NCBI RefSeq assembly: GCF_008389435.1
Contig: NZ_VUYS01000009.1
Span: 62,001 to 126,000 of the forward strand
Source of the DNA: Candidatus Nitrosocosmicus agrestis
GTDB lineage: Archaea; Thermoproteota; Nitrososphaeria; Nitrososphaerales; Nitrososphaeraceae
Length of the DNA stretch: 64,000 bases
Direction of reading: 5' to 3'
The notes under the pieces were generated by a model that worked only from the letters and a program-made list of their open reading frames with translations, had not been told where the DNA came from and ran no database searches. The translations under genes were made by a program, and so were the position numbers. Positions 54,690 to 62,555 of the stretch are shown here, in pieces; within the stretch, counting starts at the first letter, position 1; each line of letters opens with the position of its first letter.

Positions 54690-55054
54690 TAAGTCATTCA
54701 CCGTGTCTTTAAATAAAGCCGGCTGACAAAGTGGAAAAATTGTAAAAATTTAATATCGTGTTAATAAGAAATTCTAACTGATTACACTAAAGTCATAGAG
54801 ATATGAATTTAAGATCATATGCCATATGACCTCGGAAAATATCGCAAAGAAAACAATTATTCGCAAAAAGTAAAATGTTCTTGTCGTCATTATAACTGAA
54901 ATGCTCTATTTCTATTTCCATGGTGATTTCTATACTTTAAATCCAGTTCAACAATGGGCATAATTGGAATAGTTCGTATTCAAGACCTGGTATGCTAACT
55001 ATTTTTTTATTTTCAGCTTCTCGTCAAAACAAATTGAGTTATTTTTTTGATAGA
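54690..55054. other. Intergenic region with possible micro-frame
   Basis: 365 bp with no clear gene. A 26-codon frame at 54819-54899 encodes a basic peptide ending KVKCSCRHYN; too short to call. Confidence 0.35.
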
Positions 55055-55265
55055 CTAGGTCTCATATAGCTTTAGAATGGAAAAATCCATGTAATCTTTT
55101 AGGATATAGACTTGACGTCGTCTGCCACTACCATGAGCAAAAATAACTACTTTGTTTAGGTGATTGGTGATTGGTGATTGTCAGATTACTTTCAATAAAT
55201 TCGGTGCTGCTTATAGGTATTCTTATTATATACTCTTCCTGTTTGAACTTGTCGGTATTATCCAT
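55055..55265 (-). pseudogene. Dienelactone-hydrolase-like alpha/beta hydrolase remnant
   Basis: ATG 55265 (TATA-like cctataaaat about 40 bp upstream) starts a peptide with EEYIIRIPISSTEFIESNLT. The frame then meets three copies of a 7-bp repeat (55159-55179) and stops shortly after. If one repeat copy is removed, the frame becomes TITNHLNKVVIFAHGSG, with the oxyanion segment VVIFAHGSG typical of dienelactone-hydrolase-like proteins. Even so the protein would end at 55055 (after LYET) long before a full domain, so this is a decayed gene end. Confidence 0.6.
55159..55179. repeat. 7-bp tandem repeat, three copies
   Basis: GGTGATT x3, perfect. As the unit is 7 bp, every copy gained or lost shifts the reading frame. 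Two copies restore the frame of the hydrolase remnant. Confidence 0.9.
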
Positions 55266-55485
55266 GAGGTTTAAATGAATTGGTAAGACTTATTTGATTT
55301 TGATTTTATAGGAGGATCTAGAAAGCATTTAGGAATTCTTCCCTATTTGGTGATGATTAAAAACTTTTTTTGAAACATGAAATATGAAACATGTAGTATG
55401 ACTGAGAGACATTATTTAGATATTAGTTGGTTGTATACAAACAAAGTATAGAGATCAATAATTACATTTATCTACCTGAAAATTG
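55266..55485. other. Intergenic, promoter side of the hydrolase remnant
   Basis: 220 bp of AT-rich sequence; it has cctataaaat on the minus strand near 55305-55315 (TATA for the remnant) and a direct pair of gaaacatgaa/gaaacatgta around 55370-55396. No gene. Confidence 0.35.
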
Positions 55486-55599
55486 TTAGACTAGTTTTGA
55501 TTCGAGTGGTCTTTCTTCTTTGATATAATATCTGATCCACTCATGTACTGTTTTATTTATCTCTATTCCATGTTCAATTAGGAAATTGTTTCTATGAAT
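55486..55599 (-). pseudogene. Unidentified coding-like fragment
   Basis: A 37-codon open stretch without a start has protein-like content: FLIEHGIEINKTVHEWIRYY then IKEERPLESKLV and a stop. A C-terminal helix of some lost protein; I cannot name the family. Confidence 0.35.
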
Positions 55600-55764
55600 T
55601 TACGGACACGTCATAGTCTTATATCAATCAGATTTATCTTTTGAGATAGTGTTGTAGGATGAACATTAAATAGATTTGATAATCCTTATCTAATGAACTA
55701 TTATGACAGGACACTTGGACGACTCAGAAACCTTCCTAGTAACACTTCCTAAAGTCCCTAATTT

Positions 55765-56151
55765 TTAAATTCCTGTCAAGCGTTTGCCTGGCCCCATTAC
55801 AATCATATCTATTTTATTATCTTCCGCGAATCTCAAAATTTCTTCAGAAGCATCTCCCCACCTACAGAACCTTTGTGCGGATTTTATCTTACCTTCCTTC
55901 TTTAATTTCTCAATTATAGTATCAGCTCTTTGATTCCAACCCTTTTCAATAGCTTCACCTATGGTGATTCTAGCTACTTCGATTGCAGGTTTGTCATTTC
56001 CCAAAATCAATGATGCAGGGACTCCAATATCATTAACTACATGCAATAGTATAAGTGAAACGTTCATTTGATTTGCAATCTCCGCAGCTTTGTAGATCGC
56101 CTTGTCTGAGGTTTCGGTTCCATCATCGGTCACTAGGATATTAGATATCAT
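55765..56151 (-). CDS. Universal stress protein, cut short by an in-frame stop
   Basis: The 128-residue frame has the UspA fold: ILVTDDGTETSDKAIYKAAE at the N-terminus, LILLHVVND, then CRWGDASEEILRFAEDNKID and VMGPGKRLTGI. A TAA at 55765-55767 ends it before the last strand, yet the same frame goes on for 24 codons (KLGTLGSVTRKVSE, KCPVIIVH) to TAG at 55690. These are precisely the missing USP ending (LGSVxxxV, CPVxIV). So a nonsense mutation has removed the final helix and strand; whether the shortened protein folds is unclear. Confidence 0.8.
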   Translation of the reverse strand: MISNILVTDDGTETSDKAIYKAAEIANQMNVSLILLHVVNDIGVPASLILGNDKPAIEVARITIGEAIEKGWNQRADTIIEKLKKEGKIKSAQRFCRWGDASEEILRFAEDNKIDMIVMGPGKRLTGI

Positions 56152-56604
56152 ACTATTCGTAGTGTGTTTGGATTTAATAACAGTATTTGATCAGGTGAAT
56201 TGAAGATTTATTAATTCTTTGGCATTTAAAATTGTTTCATTTAATAAATCAGATTTAGTCAATTGATCATGTTCATCGTTATATCATTTGTTTTCTCTAT
56301 TTTTCATAGTGGCAAACTAGTAAGGAAGACATTTGGACAAGCAGATCAGAATTAAAATTATGTGGATTAGTGGATCAAGGTCAAAAGGTATCACTAGTAG
56401 GAATTGTCATAACTGAAATTTTTACATTATCGCCAATAAAACTTTGAACACCTTTGTTTGTTGCTCATTGCTAAATCCAAGTTCGTCATTTTGTTCTTTA
56501 TTTTTTCAATTCCTTGTTTACTAAAAGATGACAAGATTATATAATGATTCATTGGATTCCCATGCGTTATGTGCTAATAGACCATCATACAAAATTAAAA
56601 TGAG
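56152..56604. other. Intergenic region, nothing recognised
   Basis: 453 bp, AT-rich, between the USP gene (promoter side) and the end of the Cache-domain gene. No gene, repeat or RNA recognised. Confidence 0.45.
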
Positions 56605-57747
56605 TCAATTAGACTTTGTATCATTGAAAGAATGTATGAGCAGGACAACAAAAGTATTGTGAAATACGTTTACAGGCTCATAGGTTACTACCATTTTTTC
56701 ATTCTCTATCGTATCAAAAGTCAAACCGGACTGTCCTTTCATGGCATTCTTAAAACTAGTGAGATTGGCAAAAGACTCTTGGATCGTGCTTTTGTCAACA
56801 TCAGAATCTGCAATTTTCTGTCCATTATGTCCCACATATACTACACGCGTAAATCCATCAGAAGAGGTAAAATTAAGTGATTGAAGTTCTTTATTCAAAG
56901 TCTTAAAATCAAGACCTCCTGCCCAGATTCCCACCATCGTAGAATTGCCTTCTAACGAAAAGACAGGAACGGCTATTACAGATTGTAACTGACCTGAAGA
57001 TACCGATAGGGAGGGGTCTCCAATGTAAATATTATTTAAGTCAGTTACACCGCTGAAGTAATCACGAAATCCAAGGTTGGTTACAGTGGAATTTGTCTGT
57101 CTGGCATACGGTTCTTCAAGATAGATATTGCCATTTGGCATAATAAAAATAATTATTTGAAAATCCTTATAACTGGATAAAATACTTTGAGCAACCATCC
57201 TCTTTTCAATATCTGCATCCTGAGGTATTCCATGTAAGGTAGTTAGAGTTTGATTAAGCATGTGGCCGAGAGGAATTTCTCTTACCTGAGGTAGTTGACT
57301 CGTCATGTTAAGAACTGCTCCTGCATTTTGAATAAAGTTATCAAGACTTTTTGCCAGAATTTTTGTTATAATTGAATTGTTCTGGTTACTCAGAGGTTCA
57401 ACATTAGTAATGGTGGTATTAGCTTGACCCTGATTCATGGTGTTTAAGGTATTGGTAAATGATTGTTGCACCTGATTCTCTATTGCTTTCTGTAGATCTT
57501 GTTGGCTCTGTTGGAGTGATTCGCCTAGTGAAGAAGTATTAGCACCAGAAGAAATACTAGTTGTTGCATTGGCATAAGGAACATTATCAAAATTTTGAAT
57601 ATACGATAGCGAAAACAATGAGGAGAACAAGAATGAAACCATAAAAATATATTTTACCTTATTTTGCGATGTAGTTGATGAACATAATATGGATAGTAAC
57701 GAATTCAAATCCCTTGTATCGCTTGCTATTTTCGTTTTGTTATTCAT
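56605..57747 (-). CDS. Secreted Cache-domain protein with Gln-rich leader helix
   Basis: A 380-residue protein with an N-terminal membrane helix (residues 33-53) and probable release near PYANATTS. Residues 72-105 form a Gln-rich helix (SLGESLQQSQQDLQKAIENQ), followed by an extracellular dCache-like sensor domain: IIIFIMPNGNIYLEEPYARQ, FRDYFSGV, IYIGDPSLSVSSGQLQSVIA, VPVFSLEGNSTMVGIWAGGLDF. Such domains usually sit before histidine kinases or chemoreceptors; here the protein ends after the domain with no second helix or cytoplasmic part, so it would be a free or anchored ligand-binding protein, or a shortened receptor. Confidence 0.83.
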   Translation of the reverse strand: MNNKTKIASDTRDLNSLLSILCSSTTSQNKVKYIFMVSFLFSSLFSLSYIQNFDNVPYANATTSISSGANTSSLGESLQQSQQDLQKAIENQVQQSFTNTLNTMNQGQANTTITNVEPLSNQNNSIITKILAKSLDNFIQNAGAVLNMTSQLPQVREIPLGHMLNQTLTTLHGIPQDADIEKRMVAQSILSSYKDFQIIIFIMPNGNIYLEEPYARQTNSTVTNLGFRDYFSGVTDLNNIYIGDPSLSVSSGQLQSVIAVPVFSLEGNSTMVGIWAGGLDFKTLNKELQSLNFTSSDGFTRVVYVGHNGQKIADSDVDKSTIQESFANLTSFKNAMKGQSGLTFDTIENEKMVVTYEPVNVFHNTFVVLLIHSFNDTKSN

Positions 57748-58046
57748 ACAAATACTACATAAACAAGGATTTACATATGTATTTTGGTGTAAGATAAATC
57801 CAAAACCGATAATAAACTTTGTTTCAATTACTATACCCTTTGGATCTGCTTCATAACTAATATTTAAAATAATATTATTAAGTAATGAATTAATTCAAAA
57901 CTTTATTTCTATGCTCGAAGGACCATATTTACTTTCATTATGTAAATTCAGTTGAATATCTTATAGCCGTTAATTAGTAATGATCCAACAAGTGAAATAA
58001 TAGTTAATATCATTTTATTATATCTTCAATATTTTTTGCGCATTTC

Positions 58047-58220
58047 TCAACCGTGAAACGACCTTTTATTTACCTTATAGTGACAACATGGACAATAGGT
58101 TTGATTCCATTTGATAATTAATTCGTAAGTAGTACACCTTTTCTGACCCTCTCTGTATCGAGATGGAATGTCATGGTTCCTTTTTGCTTTGAGCCTACAC
58201 CATACCCCATTGCAGTCCAT
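58047..58220 (-). CDS. Small zinc-ribbon protein typical of Nitrososphaeria
   Basis: A 57-residue protein, MDCNGVWCRLKAKRNHDIPS, then SRYREGQKRCTTYELIIKW and TYCPCCHYKVNKRS. The spacing Cx4C...C...CxxC builds one zinc ribbon. From memory, near-identical small proteins recur in many copies in soil Nitrososphaeria, usually with a CxxC after the RYxxGQKRC motif; here the second Cys of that pair is replaced (RCTTYEL), so the site may be altered. ATG 58220 is preferred over the upstream TTG at 58235. Function unknown. Confidence 0.75.
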   Translation of the reverse strand: MDCNGVWCRLKAKRNHDIPSRYREGQKRCTTYELIIKWNQTYCPCCHYKVNKRSFHG

Positions 58221-58694
58221 GTCTAGGTATAACAAAAAAAACTTTCAATTACATATTATTAAAAATATGATTTATAATTATTTGATAAGGTGTACAATAT
58301 ATAGGCGCTTTGTGGCAAGTCTAATATTCTGGTATATAGGTAATCGAGAAAAAATATTTCCTATGCTCCAAAGTCGATGGGAAGGATATGTGTAATATGA
58401 TACATTACTAACAATAAGAAATAATAGGATTAATTAATTTGCTTCATGAACCCAAAGATAGACAAACATTGGAAAAGTACTACAGTTACATTAAAAAAAT
58501 TAAGTATGCTACTAACACGTTATATGAATAAAGAATTTGTTTAGGTATTTAGACTATTTGAAGTATTTAGAGTATACTAACTATTTGTATTAATACAGCA
58601 AGGTAATAAAGCAATTAACAAATGTATGCACCTCTCTTATCCTATAAACCAGATATAGAATATAGAAATTCTGATTATATGAGGCTAATTTTAA
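58221..58694. other. Intergenic region with possible micro-frame
   Basis: 474 bp, AT-rich. A 32-codon frame at 58446-58544 (NPKIDKHWKSTTVTLKKLSM...) has protein-like basic helix content, but is too short to support. The promoter for the gene at 58695 lies near 58660. Confidence 0.4.
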
Positions 58695-59174
58695 ATGCAA
58701 CACAGTATTACTATTGGTAGACATAATTTGTTTACTGAAAAGGAAATTGATTATATCAAATCACAACGTCTTGCAAGAATAGCAACCTCTTGTTCGTTCT
58801 CTCCTTCTGACGTTGCAAGTTGCCAACCGGATGTTGTGCCTGTAGGATTTGGTTTTGATGGCCAGTATTTTTATGTAGGTGGAATAAATTTATTAAAATC
58901 TACAAAATACAAAAACATTTTAATAAATACAAAAGTCGCTCTAGTTATAGACGATTCAAAGAATATTCAACCCTGGAATCCCAGGGGTATTAGAATTTAT
59001 GGGATCGCAGACACAGTAGACCGCCAAGGAGGTTACATGTCTAACACAGATCATCCTCAATCCAAATATATTAGAATAAGACCAACCAAGAAATGGGCTT
59101 GGGGAATTGACGAACCGGTATTTGTCGAAGGAAAATTTAATGTGAAAAAGTCTATTTCCAGCACTGGAAATTAA
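58695..59174 (+). CDS. PPOX-class F420-dependent oxidoreductase-like protein
   Basis: A 159-residue split-barrel flavin/F420-binding protein. It begins LFTEKEIDYIKSQRLARIAT, then PDVVPVGFGFDGQYFYVGG, LLKSTKYKNILINTKVALVI and the RGIRIYGIAD strand, which is the pattern of the F420-dependent MSMEG_5819/OxyR subgroup. Nitrososphaeria make F420. Substrate unknown. It is the second split-barrel protein in the window beside 46828-47349, but of a distinct subgroup. Confidence 0.83.
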   Translation: MQHSITIGRHNLFTEKEIDYIKSQRLARIATSCSFSPSDVASCQPDVVPVGFGFDGQYFYVGGINLLKSTKYKNILINTKVALVIDDSKNIQPWNPRGIRIYGIADTVDRQGGYMSNTDHPQSKYIRIRPTKKWAWGIDEPVFVEGKFNVKKSISSTGN

Positions 59175-59575
59175 GACCATCGATATTAGACATTATTTGT
59201 TCCAACAAATCAAATCCTTCTAGCGATATCTTTGCAGCCATAAATATCGTGCTTACATATTCATATGATGAGGGGATCTCTATCTGCTGAATTTGCAACA
59301 TCAAGTTTATTGCTAGGCCACCAAGAATTTGGACTTCTTGCGTTATTTAATAAATGATAATACTTACAATATTTACTTTATTAGGTTGAAAAGATGGTAA
59401 AGGATCCTAAATTTTCCCATTTAAAACAACCGATCTCCCAATCTAGATTTTTTGATATTTTTCATGTGATGATATAACTAACTAATTCATTTGTAAGGCG
59501 CGGAATATTTCACCAGATATTAATTTTTGAATCTTAAAGAGGAAATTTTATTTATTTCAAAATACAAAATGATCT
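59175..59575. other. Intergenic region, nothing recognised
   Basis: 401 bp AT-rich without gene. It ends with ttttatttatttc near 59546-59558, a TATA-like element for the small frame at 59576. Confidence 0.4.
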
Positions 59576-59686
59576 ATGGGTGCTGTTTTTGGACCAAAGA
59601 AGTTATCTAAAAAATCTAGGAAAAAAATTTCCCATGAATCTGTAAAAGATATTCTTCCAGACACCTCTCAGAACTCAGAAAAATGA
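59576..59686 (+). CDS. Possible 36-residue basic microprotein
   Basis: The frame MGAVFGPKKLSKKSRKKISH, ESVKDILPDTSQNSEK is basic then acidic. It has a TATA-like sequence about 25 bp upstream, as expected for a leaderless gene. No family recognised; kept only as a candidate. Confidence 0.35.
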   Translation: MGAVFGPKKLSKKSRKKISHESVKDILPDTSQNSEK

Positions 59687-59713
59687 TAATAGTTAATCTT
59701 GATAAATATAAGC

Positions 59714-60046
59714 ATGAACAATGAAGAAATGAAAATCAAATGTCAGACCTTTGCACAAGCAGAAGATACAGAGGTTTTTGAAGTTACCTGGTCCCCAAAT
59801 AATAATACGAACCATGAAACTAAAAGTAATTGTGATTATGAAAGTGTACTCGATTTGGCAAACAAAACTTTACCTACCCTGATAGTCATAGATCCAGTAG
59901 ATATGAATTCTGTCACCTTGGTTAGGTTCTTACATGATTTGCTAGAGAAATATGATCCAAGTACAAGAATTGTGCAGAGAGGTGGAGAATTTGTGGAAAA
60001 ATATTCTTATTATGAACTAATTTTGCAACTTAAAACAATAATTTAA
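59714..60046 (+). CDS. Hypothetical alpha/beta protein
   Basis: A 110-residue protein of likely alpha/beta topology: MKIKCQTFAQAEDTEVFEVT, SVLDLANKTLPTLIVIDPVD, VTLVRFLHDLLEKYDPSTRI and a C-terminal helix YELILQLKTII. The order strand-helix-strand with PTLIVIDP recalls receiver-like or Rossmann-like small domains, without catalytic residues. ATG 59714 preferred over TTG 59699. Function unknown. Confidence 0.55.
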   Translation: MNNEEMKIKCQTFAQAEDTEVFEVTWSPNNNTNHETKSNCDYESVLDLANKTLPTLIVIDPVDMNSVTLVRFLHDLLEKYDPSTRIVQRGGEFVEKYSYYELILQLKTII

Positions 60047-60473
60047 AGAAAATCAAAATATTGGATAACGAAAGACTTCCTAAGATTATGATATTTTTGA
60101 AATGAGTGATTTAGTTGCTATATTGAATAACTTTTTACCGAACAATCTGATTACAGTTAGATATATCTAATATAACCATGCAATGACTCAATCTTCTTAA
60201 CAAATGCCAAGTAATGTCGATCTGCTAAATAGGTAATAAATTTTAAAGAAGAAGGCTTTGCTAAAGACAACTACTTCATAAAGTAAGATGAATTCGATAG
60301 GATATATCTGTCACTTGACTTTAGAATCTAGCAGTATTAAAATTTACAAGATATTTTGCAAAATTTTCTAATAAAGTGTATATAAAATATATCAAAAATA
60401 AATTATAGAATATCTTAGTTATGGATCAAGCAATAATACGTGATTCTTGAAGAGAAGATGCCTGAAGCGGTTC
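60047..60473. other. Intergenic region, nothing recognised
   Basis: 427 bp AT-rich between convergent genes. No repeats, hairpins or RNA genes recognised. Confidence 0.45.
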
Positions 60474-60911
60474 TTAAGATTGATTTATCTTTTTTTGCCT
60501 GAAGTAAAATAGCAAAATCACAGTCAAGATAGATATTGCTGCAGGCAAAACCATCACGATATAGAAGAAAGCAGAAGGTATCCTACAAGAGAGAGAACTT
60601 AAAATCAAAACTGCCGTTGTAATTATTAGTGCAAAGCCAATATTTGTAAACAGGCTTGCCATTCTAATATGTGAAACAATGAGTATCGAAGAAACTGAAA
60701 AAGGGATTAACAGTATCCCAACAGAAATTACAACAGAAATTTGAGCCTGTTCACTTGTAAGGTGAAATCCAAACGAGTATTTTTCTGAATCAATGTCAAA
60801 AATAGTTAAAGGAGGAAGCTGAACGGCAATTGCAAAATAGATAAAAAGTGATCCTATTATCCCGGCGTTGACTGCCAAAAGATGATAATCATTTGTTGTA
60901 AGTTTTGACAT
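60474..60911 (-). CDS. Four-helix membrane protein of unknown function
   Basis: A 145-residue membrane protein with four predicted helices: AVNAGIIGSLFIYFAIAVQL, a helix around ISVVISVGILLIPFSVSSIL, one at LFTNIGFALIITTAVLILSS and IVMVLPAAISILTVILLFYF. The loop after helix 1 is charged (FDIDSEKYSFGFHL). No functional motif recognised. Stands alone. Confidence 0.62.
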   Translation of the reverse strand: MSKLTTNDYHLLAVNAGIIGSLFIYFAIAVQLPPLTIFDIDSEKYSFGFHLTSEQAQISVVISVGILLIPFSVSSILIVSHIRMASLFTNIGFALIITTAVLILSSLSCRIPSAFFYIVMVLPAAISILTVILLFYFRQKKINQS

Positions 60912-61172
60912 TTAGATGACCCTGTTGTAAAATGAAAAATACTTTAATCCATGTATATCTTTCTTTTTATTTATGTTCTCAAGTTATGGTTATATTATTT
61001 CGTGTTTATAATAAGAAAAAAGGAACAGGTGGTTTATTCTAATTCATTAGATATTAGGTTCTCTGTGATTAACGCCTTGCTCAAAGAGACAATGATAAGA
61101 AATCTAATAATTACTAGCCTAATATTGTTATGGCCATATAGTAACCATTGAGCTTTCGTAACACTACACTAT

Positions 61173-62240
61173 TTAGGGTACTATTACACCTCTTCCGACA
61201 ATAGTCCCGTTCTTTAGCATTTCAATTGCTTCATTAATGTAATCAAGTTTGAAATTTCTAATATTGCTAATTATTTTTCCCTGAACTTGTAAATCGATTA
61301 CCTCCTTCAATTCATTGAAATTTCCCCATAAAGAACCAAACATCTTAACTTCATTGATTACAAATGGTGCTACTGGAATTTTTCCCATATTGCCCATCAA
61401 CCCTACAAGCACTATTGTACCTCCCTTTCCTATCATCCTAATTGCGTCAGTTATAGTGGATTCTGCACCTACTGTATCCAAAATCACATCCATTCCTTTA
61501 TTTGAGGTAATATTCATGATTTTTTCTTTGATACTCTCACCTGAGCTTAGATTAATCACGTGATCTGCACCACATCTTTGAGCGAGTTCTAATTTTTTAT
61601 CACTTCTATCTAACGCCACAACTTTCGATCCTGCTCCAAATAACTTTGCATATTGCACCCCATAGGAACCCAGACCACCTACACCAATGATGCCAATACT
61701 TTTTCCAGGCCCCAGATGATGCCTTACCTTTTTTATTGCTCTATAGGGGGTTAATCCCGCATCTGTAAGAGGCGCTATTTTTTCTGGCAATATGCTGGTG
61801 TCTTGTACTTTAACAAGAAACCTGAAAGAAGGGACCAAAATATATTCAGCAAAACCTCCATCATACGAAGATAAACCCGGCCATTTTGCTGATTCGCACA
61901 TCTGTTCATTGCCTTGCTTACAATAAAAGCAAATTCCACATCCCCAACCTCCAAATATTGCAACTAAATCTCCTGGGGTCAACAGATTGGTCGGCACCGA
62001 TTTACCGATCTCTTCGACCCAACCTGCAATTTCGTGACCAGGAGTTTTTGGCAGATCCAAGGGAATTATGCTTTTCCATTCTCCATTGAGAAGGTGAAGG
62101 TCACTATGACATAATCCTACTGCTCCAACTCTTACAATTACTTCTTCGTCACGACAAATGCGTGGTTTTGGAACTGAAACGAGTGATAACGGTTTTCCGT
62201 ATTCAAGAATTCTCGCTGCACGGATACTTTTTTCCACCAT
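61173..62240 (-). CDS. Zinc-dependent alcohol dehydrogenase (MDR family)
   Basis: A 355-residue medium-chain dehydrogenase. Catalytic zinc ligands are in GLCHSDLH and GHEIAG; the structural zinc has its four cysteines in GCGICFYCKQGNEQMC. The cofactor site is IIGVGGLGSYGVQYAKLFGA, with Asp after the strand (VVALDRS) suggesting NAD preference. Resembles archaeal NAD-dependent alcohol dehydrogenases. It diverges from the CoA-transferase gene, with 315 bp between; both may act on short-chain carbon, but the substrates are unknown. Confidence 0.9.
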   Translation of the reverse strand: MVEKSIRAARILEYGKPLSLVSVPKPRICRDEEVIVRVGAVGLCHSDLHLLNGEWKSIIPLDLPKTPGHEIAGWVEEIGKSVPTNLLTPGDLVAIFGGWGCGICFYCKQGNEQMCESAKWPGLSSYDGGFAEYILVPSFRFLVKVQDTSILPEKIAPLTDAGLTPYRAIKKVRHHLGPGKSIGIIGVGGLGSYGVQYAKLFGAGSKVVALDRSDKKLELAQRCGADHVINLSSGESIKEKIMNITSNKGMDVILDTVGAESTITDAIRMIGKGGTIVLVGLMGNMGKIPVAPFVINEVKMFGSLWGNFNELKEVIDLQVQGKIISNIRNFKLDYINEAIEMLKNGTIVGRGVIVP

Positions 62241-62555
62241 TTCTTTTTTATTCTATTATCTTAAAAATTTAATGCTGATTAAGTCCTCCATGTTAGAACC
62301 TTCTTTTTTAAGAAAATATGGAGAAGATTTTCAATAAGTGAAATGCAATTCAGAAAAGTTCATTTAGAATACTGAAACCAGAGAATAGGGGGTTTTCATA
62401 AAAATAATTTAAAAGATATGGACAATGACTTTGGCAAATAAAACACACGATTGTATTGGAATAGTAAGCATTAGACAATATAAAAAAATTTAATATTATT
62501 TACATTTTTTGAAACAAAATCCTTATGAATTCAAGACATTTAACTATGCATTAGA
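62241..62555. other. Divergent intergenic region, adh / CoA-transferase
   Basis: 315 bp of AT-rich sequence between divergent starts. TATA candidates: tcttaaaaatttaatg near 62256-62271 for adh (minus strand), and an AT-rich stretch before TTG 62556. No operator palindrome seen. Confidence 0.4.

Noticed and set aside
30400-58000. Interpreting all broken genes as sequencing errors
   Set aside because: The lesions include several in-frame stop codons and non-homopolymer shifts, and they cluster in the right half while the 30 kb to the left shows none; error cannot be excluded at each single site.
60951-61151. Plus-strand 66-codon frame
   Set aside because: Aromatic and hydrophobic low-complexity translation of AT-rich DNA; no promoter or motif supports it.
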